Below are positions 16,922 through 27,400 of a stretch of 64,000 bases of DNA, one piece after another. The notes beneath the pieces are model-generated. The model was not told the origin of the DNA. It searched no databases and saw only the letters and a program-made list of their open reading frames with translations. Where the stretch lies: contig CALLOA010000027.1 in NCBI GenBank assembly GCA_938005265.1, forward strand, positions 16,642-80,641, written 5' to 3'. Each line of letters starts with the position of its first letter. Positions within the stretch are counted from its first letter, which is position 1. The DNA comes from an uncultured Granulosicoccaceae bacterium. GTDB taxonomy: Bacteria; Pseudomonadota; Gammaproteobacteria; Granulosicoccales; Granulosicoccaceae. Position numbers and translations under genes: made by a program.

Positions 16922-17378
16922 AATTGTCAGTTTTCTGGTATTGCTGGTCGTTGGCTATGCCTTCGGCAGTCTGGCAGAGCGTCGTCACTATCGCTCCATC
17001 CAAAAGCTGGAAATTGAATTTAATTCAATACCTGCCATTGCCAGTCGCTACCCGCCGGTAGACAAGGCTTACCAGCAGCAGTTGGTCGTTGGTAATGTAG
17101 TTATTGCCTCGGATTACTTCAAATCCTTCCTTGCAGGCCTGGTTAATTTTTTCGGTGGAGCCGTTGTCTCCTATGAGTCATTGCTTGATCGTGCGCGACG
17201 GGAAGCCTTGTTGCGCATGAAAAAGCAGGCAAGGGCTGTGGGTGCTGACTATGTCTTTAACATTAAGTATGAAACAACTTCTGTTGGTAGCGGGCGTCTG
17301 GCATCCATCGAAGTGCTGGCATATGGCACAGCGCTGACACCCTCCGGTATCAGTATTCCAGCGAATCCTGGCAGCTGA
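16914..17378 (+). CDS. membrane-anchored YbjQ/UPF0145 family protein (second copy)
   Basis: 154 residues: an N-terminal transmembrane helix 'FEIVSFLVLLVVGYAFGSLA' followed by the YbjQ fold ('GNVVIASDYFKSFLAGLVNFFGGAVVSYESLLDRARREALLRMKKQARAVGADYVFNIKYETT'). It resembles the upstream copy but is tethered to the inner membrane, the domain probably facing the cytosol given the basic 'ERRHYR' after the helix. It overlaps the first copy by 8 nt; the M48 protease follows after 14 nt. Confidence 0.85.
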   Translation: MFEIVSFLVLLVVGYAFGSLAERRHYRSIQKLEIEFNSIPAIASRYPPVDKAYQQQLVVGNVVIASDYFKSFLAGLVNFFGGAVVSYESLLDRARREALLRMKKQARAVGADYVFNIKYETTSVGSGRLASIEVLAYGTALTPSGISIPANPGS

Positions 17379-17392
17379 AACAGGTATTTTTA

Positions 17393-18247
17393 ATGCGCTA
17401 CGAGAACCGCCAATCACCTGAGGGAATCAATGTCACGGAGCATAATCCGGTGGCTCACCTGCTGAAGCTGCTTGCTGCGGCCGTTGTGATTATCGTGTTG
17501 GTGGTGGTGCTCGCTAACTTGTTCGCCTCCAGGTTGGGCAGGCTGATTCCGTTTCGCTATGAACAGGCATTGATGCAACATGTCACTTATGATTTTAGCG
17601 GGGCAGGGTCTGAGTCTGTGGCGATGCAGGAGTACCTCAACACGCTGGTACAGCGGTTGAGTCCATTGTTGGAGGTGCCTGAAGATATCGAACTCAACCT
17701 TCATCATAATCCTGATGGTGTTTTTAATGCTTATGCAACGTTCGGTGGAAATATTGTCTTTTACAATGGGCTACTCGGGCAGTTGCCACATGAGAACGCC
17801 TTGGCCATGGTCGTAGCTCATGAAATTTCCCATGTATTGCATCGTGACCCGGTAGCGGGTTTGGGCGGTGGTCTGGCCAGTATGGCAGCGCTGATGGCTT
17901 TGACCGGAAGCACCGGTGCTGGCGCGGTTGGCAATCTGCTGAACAAAACCGGTATGGTTGCACAGATGAAATTCAGCCGTGATATGGAGCGCGCAGCGGA
18001 CCGCGCAGCTCTGAGTGCCGTAAATCAGCTCTATGGTCATGTCAACGGAGCGGATGAGTTATTCAAAGTCCTGTATCAGTTGAGCGGTGCTACTGCTGAA
18101 CAGGAAACTACGTTTGATGCATTCATGGCGACTCATCCCTTGCACCAGGAGAGAATCGATGCAATTGCACAATGGGCAGCTGAGAACGGCTGGTCGACAG
18201 CAGGTGAGATAACACCGTTGCCTGAAAACTATTATGATTGGTTGTGA
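17393..18247 (+). CDS. membrane-bound M48 family metalloprotease
   Basis: Zinc endopeptidase. One transmembrane helix near residues 22-46 ('LLKLLAAAVVIIVLVVVLANLFAS'), then a peptidase domain with HExxH in 'VVAHEISHVLHRDP' (His143) and the third ligand Glu in 'RDMERAADRAAL'. 'GGNIVFYNGLLGQLP' before the motif is typical of periplasmic M48C/BepA-like or LoiP-like enzymes. 284 residues, no TPR tail. It follows two YbjQ genes in the same direction within 14 nt, indicating one transcription unit and a possible role in controlling that complex. Confidence 0.85.
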   Translation: MRYENRQSPEGINVTEHNPVAHLLKLLAAAVVIIVLVVVLANLFASRLGRLIPFRYEQALMQHVTYDFSGAGSESVAMQEYLNTLVQRLSPLLEVPEDIELNLHHNPDGVFNAYATFGGNIVFYNGLLGQLPHENALAMVVAHEISHVLHRDPVAGLGGGLASMAALMALTGSTGAGAVGNLLNKTGMVAQMKFSRDMERAADRAALSAVNQLYGHVNGADELFKVLYQLSGATAEQETTFDAFMATHPLHQERIDAIAQWAAENGWSTAGEITPLPENYYDWL

Positions 18248-18339
18248 GGTGTGCAGCCAGGCATTTGTATCACTCATGGCGTACAACACAGCGGCGAATT
18301 TTACGACTCAGCAATATTTGAAATAATGGATATGCCAGT

Positions 18340-18828
18340 ATGAAGACTCACTTTTGCAAGGTGATAACACGCAATACGCAATTGTTGCTCCTGTGTATTA
18401 TCGGGGCCAGTCTCGTATCCTGTGGTGTTGCCAAAAAACTGGAAGCACTGGATGACAACGACGGGTACGGTTTGCCGGCCGTATCAGATGAAGCCAGCGC
18501 TGCAACAGTCAGGGTCAGGAGTAATGATAACGTGTCTGATCAATTATTCCTGCATCTGCTCAAAGTCGATGGTGAAACCATTATGAAGCTTGAGGAAGGT
18601 GACCGTCGCGAGTTTCAGCTGGACCCGGGCACTTATCAAATAGAGGTTACCTGCCATTCCGTACCCAACCAGTCCTACTCGTCTTTTCCACCGAATTTAA
18701 GAGTGGCTGATGGCCGCGACGAGCTGGAGTTAACGCTGGAAGCCGGAGATGAAACCTGTCTGAGAGTCAGCAAACCACTGTTGAGTTGTGCAGGTCTGGA
18801 CGAAACTGCCTTATCAGTGTGCAACTGA
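18340..18828 (+). CDS. lipoprotein of unknown function
   Basis: 162 residues with a lipobox in 'LCIIGASLVSCGV', so probably outer-membrane or inner-membrane anchored. The mature part is acidic and looks beta-rich ('VRSNDNVSDQLFLHLLKVDGETIMKLEEGDRREFQLDPGTYQIEVTC'), similar in style to small carbohydrate-binding or PEGA-like folds, but I recognise no family. Four cysteines follow the lipobox Cys. 92 bp after the M48 gene on the same strand. A 15-bp duplication repeats its stop codon in frame. Confidence 0.65.
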   Translation: MKTHFCKVITRNTQLLLLCIIGASLVSCGVAKKLEALDDNDGYGLPAVSDEASAATVRVRSNDNVSDQLFLHLLKVDGETIMKLEEGDRREFQLDPGTYQIEVTCHSVPNQSYSSFPPNLRVADGRDELELTLEAGDETCLRVSKPLLSCAGLDETALSVCN

Positions 18829-18842
18829 TCAGTGTACAACTG
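18813..18842. repeat. 15-bp tandem duplication across a stop codon
   Basis: 'atcagtgtgcaactg' (18813-18827) is followed by 'atcagtgtacaactg' (18828-18842), one mismatch. The gene's TGA (18826-18828) is repeated exactly 15 nt later (18841-18843) in the same frame. Confidence 0.8.
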
Positions 18843-18859
18843 ATATTGTCAGGCTTGTT

Positions 18860-19801
18860 TTAACTGGTTTCTTCGGCAAGCCAGGAATCAATCAGGTAGC
18901 GCGCAATAGAATCAGGCCGTGGTAGTTTCAGGCGTTCTGATTCCTCGCCCCAGTCTCCGAAGGTACGCATTTCCTCACGTGTAAACCAGCGTGCGTCGTC
19001 CAGCTCATCCTGATTAATATCAAGCTCGGTACTGCGCGCTATGGCTTTGAATCCGAGCATGATAGAGCGAGGAAATGGCCAGGGCTGGGATGCCACATAC
19101 TGGATCTCATCGACCCTCACGCCGGTTTCTTCCTGGACCTCCCGTGCCACTGCATTTTCCAGTGTTTCGCCCGCTTCAACAAATCCGGCGAGTGTGGAAA
19201 ATACGCCTGAGGGCCATGCTTTGTTGCGACCCATCAGGCAACGTGAATTGTCATTGCCATCAACCACCAGCATGATCACCGCCGGGTCGGTGCGTGGAAA
19301 TATCATGTAGCCGCAATCTGAGTGACTGCATGTTCGCAAATGACCGGCATTGCCAAGTTTTGCGGGGTGCCCGCAACGTGAGCAGAAGTGAGAGTTGTTC
19401 TGCCAGATATTGATCGCTCTTGCGTACACCAGCAGGGAACCTTCGGTCGCAGGTAACAGCGGGCCTGCAACTCTCAAGTCTTCGAATTCTGAAACCGCGG
19501 CGTCGTGTGCCGAATCCTGCAGTAATGTGTCCAGTCGGGGTTGCTGCTTGTCAAGTTCGGCGGCAAACCAGTGGTTGCTTCCGTCGAATCCCAGGAACGT
19601 TCTGTTCTGTGCAGATTCCGGTAATGAGGATACAGGCAGGGAACAGGCCTTTGGAGCAGCGGGGGATTTTCGTTCCACCAAAACCTTGTTTTGCCACAGC
19701 GGGATCACCCGGGTCTGAGGGTTTGACCAGAAATTGCTTATCGCGGTTTTATCGGCGCGAAGATGATCGAGCCGGTCCAGATCCGAATGTGAATAAAACA
19801 T
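18860..19801 (-). CDS. nudC: NAD(H) pyrophosphatase / deNADding Nudix enzyme NudC
   Basis: Hydrolyses NADH, and in E. coli also removes NAD caps from RNA. Zinc ribbon cysteines are in 'FCSRCGHPA...TCSHSDCGYMIFPRTDPAVI'. The Nudix box is 'GFVEAGETLENAVAREVQEETGV', followed by the NADH-specific 'SQPWPFPRSIM'. The track start at 19957 overlaps tgpA; the ATG at 19801 ('MFYSHSDLDRLDHLR') removes the overlap and gives 313 residues. The protein is longer at the N-terminus than E. coli NudC. Same strand as tgpA, 53 nt downstream. Confidence 0.93.
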   Translation of the reverse strand: MFYSHSDLDRLDHLRADKTAISNFWSNPQTRVIPLWQNKVLVERKSPAAPKACSLPVSSLPESAQNRTFLGFDGSNHWFAAELDKQQPRLDTLLQDSAHDAAVSEFEDLRVAGPLLPATEGSLLVYARAINIWQNNSHFCSRCGHPAKLGNAGHLRTCSHSDCGYMIFPRTDPAVIMLVVDGNDNSRCLMGRNKAWPSGVFSTLAGFVEAGETLENAVAREVQEETGVRVDEIQYVASQPWPFPRSIMLGFKAIARSTELDINQDELDDARWFTREEMRTFGDWGEESERLKLPRPDSIARYLIDSWLAEETS

Positions 19802-19854
19802 GGGTCTAGTATAGCGGTATGCCTGATGCCCTGTCGCAGCAAAGCGGTGAACCT

Positions 19855-22086
19855 TTATGGTTTCGTGCCAATTGGCAGCGCTGGTGCTGTTGAAACTCGT
19901 GGTATTGTGGCTGTTGGCAGGTGTGAAGCTAACGGTTGTATATTTTCGCGTAACCATTCACGTTGTTGCTTGCACTCCCGCAGCAGTCTTTCGGCTTGCT
20001 CAGCCGGGCCGTGACCAAAGCGCAATTGCTCCAGACCCTTGAACAAGGCGGTGATCTCATTGGCCTGATCAGGCCAATGAGATTGCAATCGCTCCAGATA
20101 GTGTCTGGGGCCTTCGGAATTGCCAATTGGCAAACCCTGTTTGGCAAAGTCATCGCAAGAGCCTGCCCATAGTTTCTCCACAGCTGTCTGCTTTCGTACC
20201 GGCGGCTTCAAACGGTAAAGCATGGCAAGTGACCAGATAGCGGCAAAGGCCAAAGTTGCCAACACCAGATGCAGGGCGCTGGGTTTGCCCAGACCGCTGC
20301 GCTTCCACAGAGAGGTCTGACTGGAAGAGTCAAACTCCACGACCATGCGGTGCCAGCTGTGATTCACGCTATCCCACTTTAGCTGCCACTGGCGCAACAT
20401 ACCCGCACCGCGTCTGGCCAATGCCGGAACAGGCTCGGATGAACCCATTGATGCAATACCTTGCTCCACTCTTGAGGGAGCCACTGCGGCCGTGGGGTCG
20501 AAGCGTTGCCAAGCGCCATCTATCCACGCCTCTGACCAGGCGTGAGCATCGGACTGCCGCACTATCATATAGTCACCGTTCATCTCACCGCCCAGATAGC
20601 CGGTTACAACCCGCGCGGGAATACCGGCCGCCCTCATCATCAGGGTGAATGCCGATGCGTAGTGTTCACAGAATCCGCGGCGACTGGAAAACAAAAACTC
20701 ATCTACGGGTGCCGCACCCAATAGAGAAGGTTTCAGTGTGTAGTGGAAGGGTTCCTGATTGAACCACTGCAGCAACTTGTTGGCGTACTCGAGGTCCGAG
20801 TTGCTTTGCCGACGTTGCTCCAACGCAAATTGCACTGTTCGTGTATTGCGCCCGGCGATTTGCGTCAGCGCGGGCGAAGGAGCTCGGCTGCTCTGCAATC
20901 TGGCAGAGGGCTGTGAAACCATGCCATAACGTACTGCTCGAGTCAGTGGTTTGCTTGTGATCAGCTGAAGGTCTGATGTAAAGCGTGAGTTAAAAGGTAA
21001 TTTGCGTGATGAAGCTTGCCGGTCGCTGTTGTTATCAGCTGATAATTGATCAGGCATAAACGGCATGGAGCTGGCCTGCTCAAGTGCAAACAGCCAGTGT
21101 TGCTGGTTGGGTTGCTGTGTAACAGTATAAGCAATACTGTCTTCGTGGTTGGGCGGTGGCACGGGCGGGTTTAGCAATGGTTGCAGTCGTTGTGCTGCAG
21201 ACCAGGTGCGACCATCGAACTGGGGCAATATCGGGCCACGCCAGTAGCGTTCATGGGGTGCCGGCACCGCGCCCTCGAATTCAACCCGGAAAGCCACTGC
21301 GGAGGATTGCGACAATTGCGATATTGCGCCAGGCGTCATGCTGTCCGACAAACCGGTCTGCGCTTGTGAATCTGCTGGCAGGTTCCACAGTGGGCCGGGC
21401 AGTCGCGGGAACAGCAGGAACAGGGCAATGGCAATCGGCATGCCCTGAAGTAGTAGCTTGCAAACGGATTTTACAATCGACAGTGGCGGCGGCTGAAAGC
21501 GCCGGTTGGTAATAGCGAAAAGTGCGCCGCCCAGACTGATTACGGCTGGCAGTGTAGCGATTGCTGCCATGATTGTCTGCGAATAGAAGTATTGTGTCAG
21601 CAACAGAAAACCGCTGAGCGATATCAGCAGGCTGGCGTCTTTGGTATGTCGTGTTTCGGCGAACTTGCAGGCAGTTAGCAGAAAGAGCATGGCAACGCAG
21701 GGATCACGGCCAAGAAAGTAGCCGTAATGCAAACGCACCGCTGCCGCTCCTGACAGCGCCACCAGTGCCAGTACATGAGTACGCTGAACGCCCTGATAGA
21801 GTCGACCCTGTGGGTTGCGGTAGGCGAACATCCAGATTGCCACCACTGCGCTCCCGCAAATTGATACCCACCAGGGCAGATGGGCGTAGTGTGGCATCTG
21901 TGCCAGCAACACCAGAGCTGCGAGCCAATGAAAGGATTGCTGGTCCAGCGTCTCGCGTGCTGTCGTGGTGTTGGCAGCCTTATTGGAATGAACGTTTGAA
22001 TCAACGCTCGAGCGATTACCTGGAAGCCAGTCCGGTAGTTGCTGTTTAAAGTGTTTTGAAATGCTGCCGGGTTGCAAGCTCATCAT
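19855..22086 (-). CDS. tgpA: TgpA-type transglutaminase-like membrane protein (DUF3488-transglutaminase)
   Basis: 743 residues. A multi-helix N-terminal membrane region (~50-235) is followed by a periplasmic transglutaminase-like domain and a late transmembrane helix ('LVLATLAFAAIWSLAMLY'). The catalytic triad is visible: Cys in 'SRRGFCEHYASAFTLMMRAAGIP', His in 'QSDAHAWSEAW' and Asp in 'QRFDPTAAV'. TgpA in Pseudomonas is envelope-located and important for growth. It starts with ATGATG overlapping the DUF58 stop by 4 nt, and is the third gene of the conserved moxR-DUF58-tgpA operon. Confidence 0.9.
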   Translation of the reverse strand: MMSLQPGSISKHFKQQLPDWLPGNRSSVDSNVHSNKAANTTTARETLDQQSFHWLAALVLLAQMPHYAHLPWWVSICGSAVVAIWMFAYRNPQGRLYQGVQRTHVLALVALSGAAAVRLHYGYFLGRDPCVAMLFLLTACKFAETRHTKDASLLISLSGFLLLTQYFYSQTIMAAIATLPAVISLGGALFAITNRRFQPPPLSIVKSVCKLLLQGMPIAIALFLLFPRLPGPLWNLPADSQAQTGLSDSMTPGAISQLSQSSAVAFRVEFEGAVPAPHERYWRGPILPQFDGRTWSAAQRLQPLLNPPVPPPNHEDSIAYTVTQQPNQQHWLFALEQASSMPFMPDQLSADNNSDRQASSRKLPFNSRFTSDLQLITSKPLTRAVRYGMVSQPSARLQSSRAPSPALTQIAGRNTRTVQFALEQRRQSNSDLEYANKLLQWFNQEPFHYTLKPSLLGAAPVDEFLFSSRRGFCEHYASAFTLMMRAAGIPARVVTGYLGGEMNGDYMIVRQSDAHAWSEAWIDGAWQRFDPTAAVAPSRVEQGIASMGSSEPVPALARRGAGMLRQWQLKWDSVNHSWHRMVVEFDSSSQTSLWKRSGLGKPSALHLVLATLAFAAIWSLAMLYRLKPPVRKQTAVEKLWAGSCDDFAKQGLPIGNSEGPRHYLERLQSHWPDQANEITALFKGLEQLRFGHGPAEQAERLLRECKQQREWLRENIQPLASHLPTATIPRVSTAPALPIGTKP

Positions 22087-23189
22087 CGCCCCTTCCCGTT
22101 TGTATCAAGTAGTGCCAGCGCTTTCAGGCACTCATGCAGATGAGCAGACGCGTCTTTACCATCGTCCTCTGTGTTGCTGATTGCCGGCAGTCCCGGCAGA
22201 TGTAAGCTGAATAGCCGATGCTCGCTGTCACATTGTCGGCACCAGGCTGCGAGTCGGGATATGCGTTGTTCAATGTCCACGAGGTCAGCTGTGTCTCGCC
22301 AATGCAATTCCATACTTTGTGGAAGCTGGCTTTCCTCGAACTCGCGGGTTTGCAGGCCCTGGCCCCGGGCAGTGGCTTTCCAGTGAATGCTGGCGAGATT
22401 ATCGCCAGCCTGGTAAGGCCGTATCGCATGAACCTCGCCCGATGTCACCTGTGATTGCCGGGACGATGAGGATGTTTCCTCGCTCAGGTGCGCGGTTATC
22501 TGCGGTAGCGCAGGGGCATCGTTCTCGCTGGCGGGTAACACCAGTGCTGACACGGGGACATGCCAGTAGCCCCAGGCAAACCACAGCCCGATCGGATATT
22601 CACTTCTTACACGAAGGCGCCCGAGGTGTTGCCAGCCACGTTTAACGGAAGCCACCGAAAGTACGGGTGTCATGGATTGTTGTGTACTTATACAAGGTTC
22701 TTCGAGCATATTACCGGCACGATCTGATACCGCCAGCATGTGCATATCAAGGCGATTGGGATTTTTTAATTCCAGCTCGAATTGGATTTTTTCGCCCAGC
22801 ACACAATGCCTGCTGTTCACCGCTACCAGAGTAACGCCCTGAACATTACGAAAGGTTGCAAGCAGTGCTGCGCTGAACAGGCCCGTCAGCAAAAAACACA
22901 GCGCATAGCCAAGGCCCAAGCCATAGTTCATGGAAGTTACCAGCATCACCAGTAAGCCACCGATGAACATCAGGCCACGTAGCGTGGGTAAAATATAGAT
23001 CCTGTCGTGAGTCAGACTGATAGGTGTGGCGTCCAGCGGACGGTCGCGAAAAAAGCGCTGCTTTACGCGATCCCCACTGCTATCAACTGTCGTCTCAGTG
23101 TCGCCTGTGCTGCCAGAACGATCCCCACCGTGGAAGTGGTCTGTATTGACCCGACCACGGCGCCCGATGGTTTGCAATGATTCCAACAT
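22083..23189 (-). CDS. DUF58 domain protein
   Basis: 368 residues. Two hydrophobic segments ('LRGLMFIGGLLVMLVTSMNYGLGLGYALCFLLTGLFSAALLATF') near 75-120, then the DUF58 signature 'EVHAIRPYQAGDNLASIHWKATARGQGLQTREFE'. Family members partner with MoxR ATPases and transglutaminase-like proteins and often contain a von Willebrand-like fold. A ~70-residue Gly/Asp/Arg-rich N-terminal stretch precedes the helices. Middle gene of the operon: 42 nt after moxR, 4-nt overlap with tgpA. Confidence 0.88.
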   Translation of the reverse strand: MLESLQTIGRRGRVNTDHFHGGDRSGSTGDTETTVDSSGDRVKQRFFRDRPLDATPISLTHDRIYILPTLRGLMFIGGLLVMLVTSMNYGLGLGYALCFLLTGLFSAALLATFRNVQGVTLVAVNSRHCVLGEKIQFELELKNPNRLDMHMLAVSDRAGNMLEEPCISTQQSMTPVLSVASVKRGWQHLGRLRVRSEYPIGLWFAWGYWHVPVSALVLPASENDAPALPQITAHLSEETSSSSRQSQVTSGEVHAIRPYQAGDNLASIHWKATARGQGLQTREFEESQLPQSMELHWRDTADLVDIEQRISRLAAWCRQCDSEHRLFSLHLPGLPAISNTEDDGKDASAHLHECLKALALLDTNGKGR

Positions 23190-23231
23190 GATTCACACCT
23201 TTTCGCTAAAGCCGCGATCGCTGCATGGGCT

Positions 23232-24170
23232 TCAGTTCAGGTCGACTGTGTCGAGAATTTCATGCGCCAGGTGTTTGCCACTGCTGACCGAGCCGGTTAG
23301 TCGGTGGGCTGCGACCGCTGGAAAGACTGCTTGTACGTCATCAGGCAATACCATGGAACGACCGTTTAAAAAGGCCCATGCTTTTGTCATCTTTACCAGA
23401 TTCAATCCTCCACGAGGACTCAAGCCGGCACGGCTGTCCTTACGCGTTTGCGCCAACAACTCCATGACATAATCAGCTACAGCTTCGGACAAGTGCACTT
23501 TTCTTGCAGCTGTTTGCCATTGCAGCAGCATCTTGCTATCGCATACGGCATCCAGCGCCATTGCATGGGCACGTTGATCGCCATGCAGTAACAATTGTTT
23601 TTCCACTTCCGCATCTGGCAGACCCAGTTCGATAGCGGCAAGAAACCGGTCTAGCTGTGATTCCGGCAACGGGTAAGCGCCGGAGCGATCTGCAGGATTC
23701 TGTGTTGCGATGACGAAAAACTGTTCGCCAAGAGGATAAGTGTTGCCGTCGACTGTTACCTGACCTTCCTCCATCGCTTCAAGCAAGGCACTCTGTGATC
23801 GTGGTGGAGCGCGATTGATTTCATCAGCGAGCAGTATCGGTGTAAACACAGGTCCGGGCCTGAATCGAAAGTCACTGCTGGTCTGGTCGAAAATGGAGAC
23901 CCCGGTGATGTCAGCTGGTAGCAAGTCGTTGGTAAACTGCAGACGTTGCCATTCGAGTCCCAATGATTGGCCAATCGCCTGTGCTAATGTGGTCTTGCCC
24001 ACACCGGGCCGGTCCTCCACCAGTAAGTGGCCACCCGCAACCAGGCAGGCAACCGACAGCATAACCTGGTGTTGCTTGCCCAGGAGTACGCTGTCCAGCT
24101 GTTTTAGTAATTGTTCTGTGCCTGGAGGTGCTCCTGCCTGCTCCAGTGCGATAGCCTGTTGTATTGCCAT
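23232..24170 (-). CDS. MoxR family AAA+ ATPase
   Basis: Chaperone-type AAA+ ATPase, 312 residues. Walker A is 'EDRPGVGKTTLAQAIG', Walker B 'ILLADEINRAPPRSQSALLEAMEEGQV', sensor 1 'FFVIATQNPADRSGAYPLPESQLDRF', and sensor 2 'GLSPRGGLNLVKMTKAWAFL' is typical. First gene of the moxR-DUF58-tgpA operon and divergent from the DUF349 gene. MoxR proteins assist maturation of partner proteins, here presumably the DUF58/TgpA pair. Confidence 0.92.
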   Translation of the reverse strand: MAIQQAIALEQAGAPPGTEQLLKQLDSVLLGKQHQVMLSVACLVAGGHLLVEDRPGVGKTTLAQAIGQSLGLEWQRLQFTNDLLPADITGVSIFDQTSSDFRFRPGPVFTPILLADEINRAPPRSQSALLEAMEEGQVTVDGNTYPLGEQFFVIATQNPADRSGAYPLPESQLDRFLAAIELGLPDAEVEKQLLLHGDQRAHAMALDAVCDSKMLLQWQTAARKVHLSEAVADYVMELLAQTRKDSRAGLSPRGGLNLVKMTKAWAFLNGRSMVLPDDVQAVFPAVAAHRLTGSVSSGKHLAHEILDTVDLN

Positions 24171-24448
24171 GTGAGATAAAACTGTGGAACCCGTTCAAAT
24201 ATGAAGTATTTATCGGCATTTAGCCCCGGAACTGGTTGTGAAATCGGTCACTATGACTGGCTTTGCCTGTTGTTTTGCAGCGATTTATCTCAGTGTGCAG
24301 CCAATCGTGATTTCAACCTCAATATGAAGTCAGGTGAAATTGCTTGCTAGAATAGGCGTCCGGTCTGCCAGCCCGGTTTTGCTGGTCCTGTAAAATTCCT
24401 GAAAAGTCCCACCCGCCTGGGGATTTCGAGATAGTTCGAGAGTGCATC

Positions 24449-27400
24449 GTGTTAAAAGGATTGATTAAACCAGACCTCAATGCGCGTGAAGCGGCAGATC
24501 GCTTGACGGCAATCGAGCAGATGGCCGAGCCGCAGCGCTATCAGGCTGAGTTGGCCAATGCTGTGGAAAACGACGAAGACGCGAGTGTGCGTCTGGCAGC
24601 ATTGGCAAAAATAACTGATCTGGAGATGCTTGCCGATTTGGTCAGTAAGCTGATTGATGCGCCCGCAAGTACAGAGGCTCAAGACAGGCCGGTGCCGGAT
24701 ACTTTACAGGCTGCATTGAAAAAGCAGTTCGGTTCAGTATTGCAACTAAGCGATGGTCAACAGCCAGCTGCGGGTATCAAGCCAATCATGGAAAGCTCAC
24801 CCGAATGTCGACATCTGATCGCCTGTGCTTCACCTGATGAGGATGATCGGGCTGCAGCATTGCAGAAAATTGATGATGAGACGGGTCTGGTTCGAGTGGT
24901 AGCCGAAGCGCAACATCACTCCACACGGCTGGCAGCTGCCGAGCGCTTGCAGCAACCTGAACAAATGCAAGCTTGCCTGACCAAAATAAAAAATCGCGAT
25001 AAAGTTGCAGCTCGCCTGTTGCAAAGGCGACTCAGTGAACATCATGCGGGTATCGAAAAAACGGAGTTGTATCAGGCTTCAATCAGGCAAATCACCAGTA
25101 GCATGCAAACGCTCTCTGAAAGTGTCTGGTCGCCACAATACGCCGGACAGTTTATTGCGCTTGAACAACGCTGGAATGCATTGGACCCGGCCCCAGGTAC
25201 CGCCGAGCAACAGGCTTTCCGCGATGCTGCTGGACCTGCCAGCAAGAAAGTTGAAGAGCAAAAATTACAGTTAAATCAGCTTGAGGCCTGCCAGCAGACA
25301 TTGGCCGGTATTACTGCGGCGACTGAGAAGCTCGCAGCAGCCAGCTTTGAAACCTTGCACGAGACCGCCACCACCTGCAGAAAGGTGGCGGACGACGCAC
25401 CGCGGCAATGGCAACTTGCCAGTGAAGCATTAACCGGTGAGAACGCTCTGCAGCCCGCATACGATACAGCGCTGAGAAAATTGCAGGGCTTACTCAAACA
25501 TGCCGAGGCAATAGCGAATGCCGAAGCAGCGGCTGCAAATGCGGCCGAGGCAACTGCCGTCGAATTGCCGCAATCCGACACGGCAATATCCACTGATAGT
25601 GCAGTTTCAGCTGAAACACCGACTGATCCTGTAGCTGAGCCAGTGTTGAACGCCGACTCCAGCGTAACTGATCCAGGTACAACTGCTTCAGGTGATTCTG
25701 CAGCAGAATCTGCAGCAATTGAGGCTTCAGCTCCCGCAGTAAGTAATGAAAAAGCAACTGATCAGCCGCCCGCCGATAAACATAAATTTTCACCCGTAAG
25801 GCGACATAAAGTAATTGATGCAGCACTCTCGGATGAGCAATTTGCTGCGACTATGTCCTGCGTTCCCGAGTTGCATCAGCGGCTTGCATCATTATCGCAA
25901 TTGCTGGAAAAAGATCAGCATCGCCAATCGCAATTGATGGAAGGTGTTGCCAAACAACTCGGTGCATTATCCGCAACAATCGCTGCCGGTAAATGGGGTA
26001 CGGCCGAGGGCATGAGCAATCGCATAGCGAGAAAGCTTGAGCAGATAGAGGGCAAGGAAAGGCAACCGTTACAATCACGCTATGACACGCAACGCAAAAA
26101 ACTTGACGAGCTTGCGGACTGGCAGGACTTCGCAGCCAAGCCAAAACTTGAAGCTCTGGTCAAGACCATGCAGGAACTGCCGGCGCAGTCGTTAAAACCA
26201 CGCGAGCTGGCTGATGAGGTGAAGGCACTGCAGCAACAGTGGAAAGAGTTCGGTGGCTGCCGCGTGGCAAATCAGATGTGGCCCGATTTCAAAGAGGCCG
26301 GTGACACAGCCTATGCACCTTGCAAGGAATATTTCGATGGCTTGAAGAAACAGCGCGAGGCGCGGATTAAGAATCGTAAGGCTGTATGCCAGAGGCTGGA
26401 AGATTTTGTTGCTGAAAATATGCCGGCTGGCGGTAGAGCGGTAGCTGAGCCTTCTGTTGATGAAGCAAATGCTGATTCCGCAGAAGTGTCTGATGAAGTA
26501 ACTGCCGAGCCGGTTGGTGACTGGAAAGCGATGCAGCGTATGTTGTCTGATGCGCAGCGTGAGTGGCGTAATAATCGTATCAATGGACGAAAGCAGGATA
26601 AGCAGTTAGAGGAGAGATTCAATAAAGCCTCGGAACAGGTTGAACAGTTAATCGCGCCCCATTTTGCTGCGGGTGAAACTGAGCGCCAGGAAATTATCGA
26701 AAAAACACGTAAGCTTGCCGGTAACGAAATTAATCAGCATGTTATCAACCAGGCCAAGAGTCTGCAGGCTGCGTGGAAAGTTTGCGGACCTGCCAGCCGT
26801 AAGAACGATCGCAAACTCTGGACAGAGTTTAATGAGCTTTGTGGTCAGATTTTTAACAAACACCGGGAAGAACAGCGAGCACAGTACAAGGCAGGTATGG
26901 CCCATGTGGATCGTGGGCGTGAAATAGTCAAAACGATCCGTTCGCTGGGGAAAAAATCCACTGAACAGGAAGATAAACAATTTCAGGAATTGCAGGATGA
27001 ATTTCAGGGTTTGGCTGAATTTCCGGAGAAAATTCGTAAGGGGTTATTGCGTGATTTTCGCAATGCCTGCGATGGTTACAACACCAAGCGTTCCAACTTT
27101 GGCAAAAAACAGGAGCGTCAGGAGCTGGATGCCTTGCGGCAGCTTGCAAAGATCTGTGAACAGATAGAAAACGGTTCGATTGATTACCGGGATTTCAAGG
27201 AAGTTGAAGCCGTTACCAAACCTGCGGCTGAAACCGCTGAGGTGGAAGCCGAAGTGGAGGCAGAGAATTTTGCTGATAAAAATGCTGAGGCCGCAGCGCA
27301 TGCGGGCGAGTCCGAAGGTGGTGCCAGCGAGAACACCGCGGAGTCATCCGTAGAGTCTGCAAACGCTGAATCAGCAAGCACTGATGCTGAAGGCTGGTTG

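Noticed and set aside
25276-25593. Long antisense ORFs inside the DUF349 gene
   Set aside because: They are shadows of the Ala/Glu-rich linker codons of the real gene.
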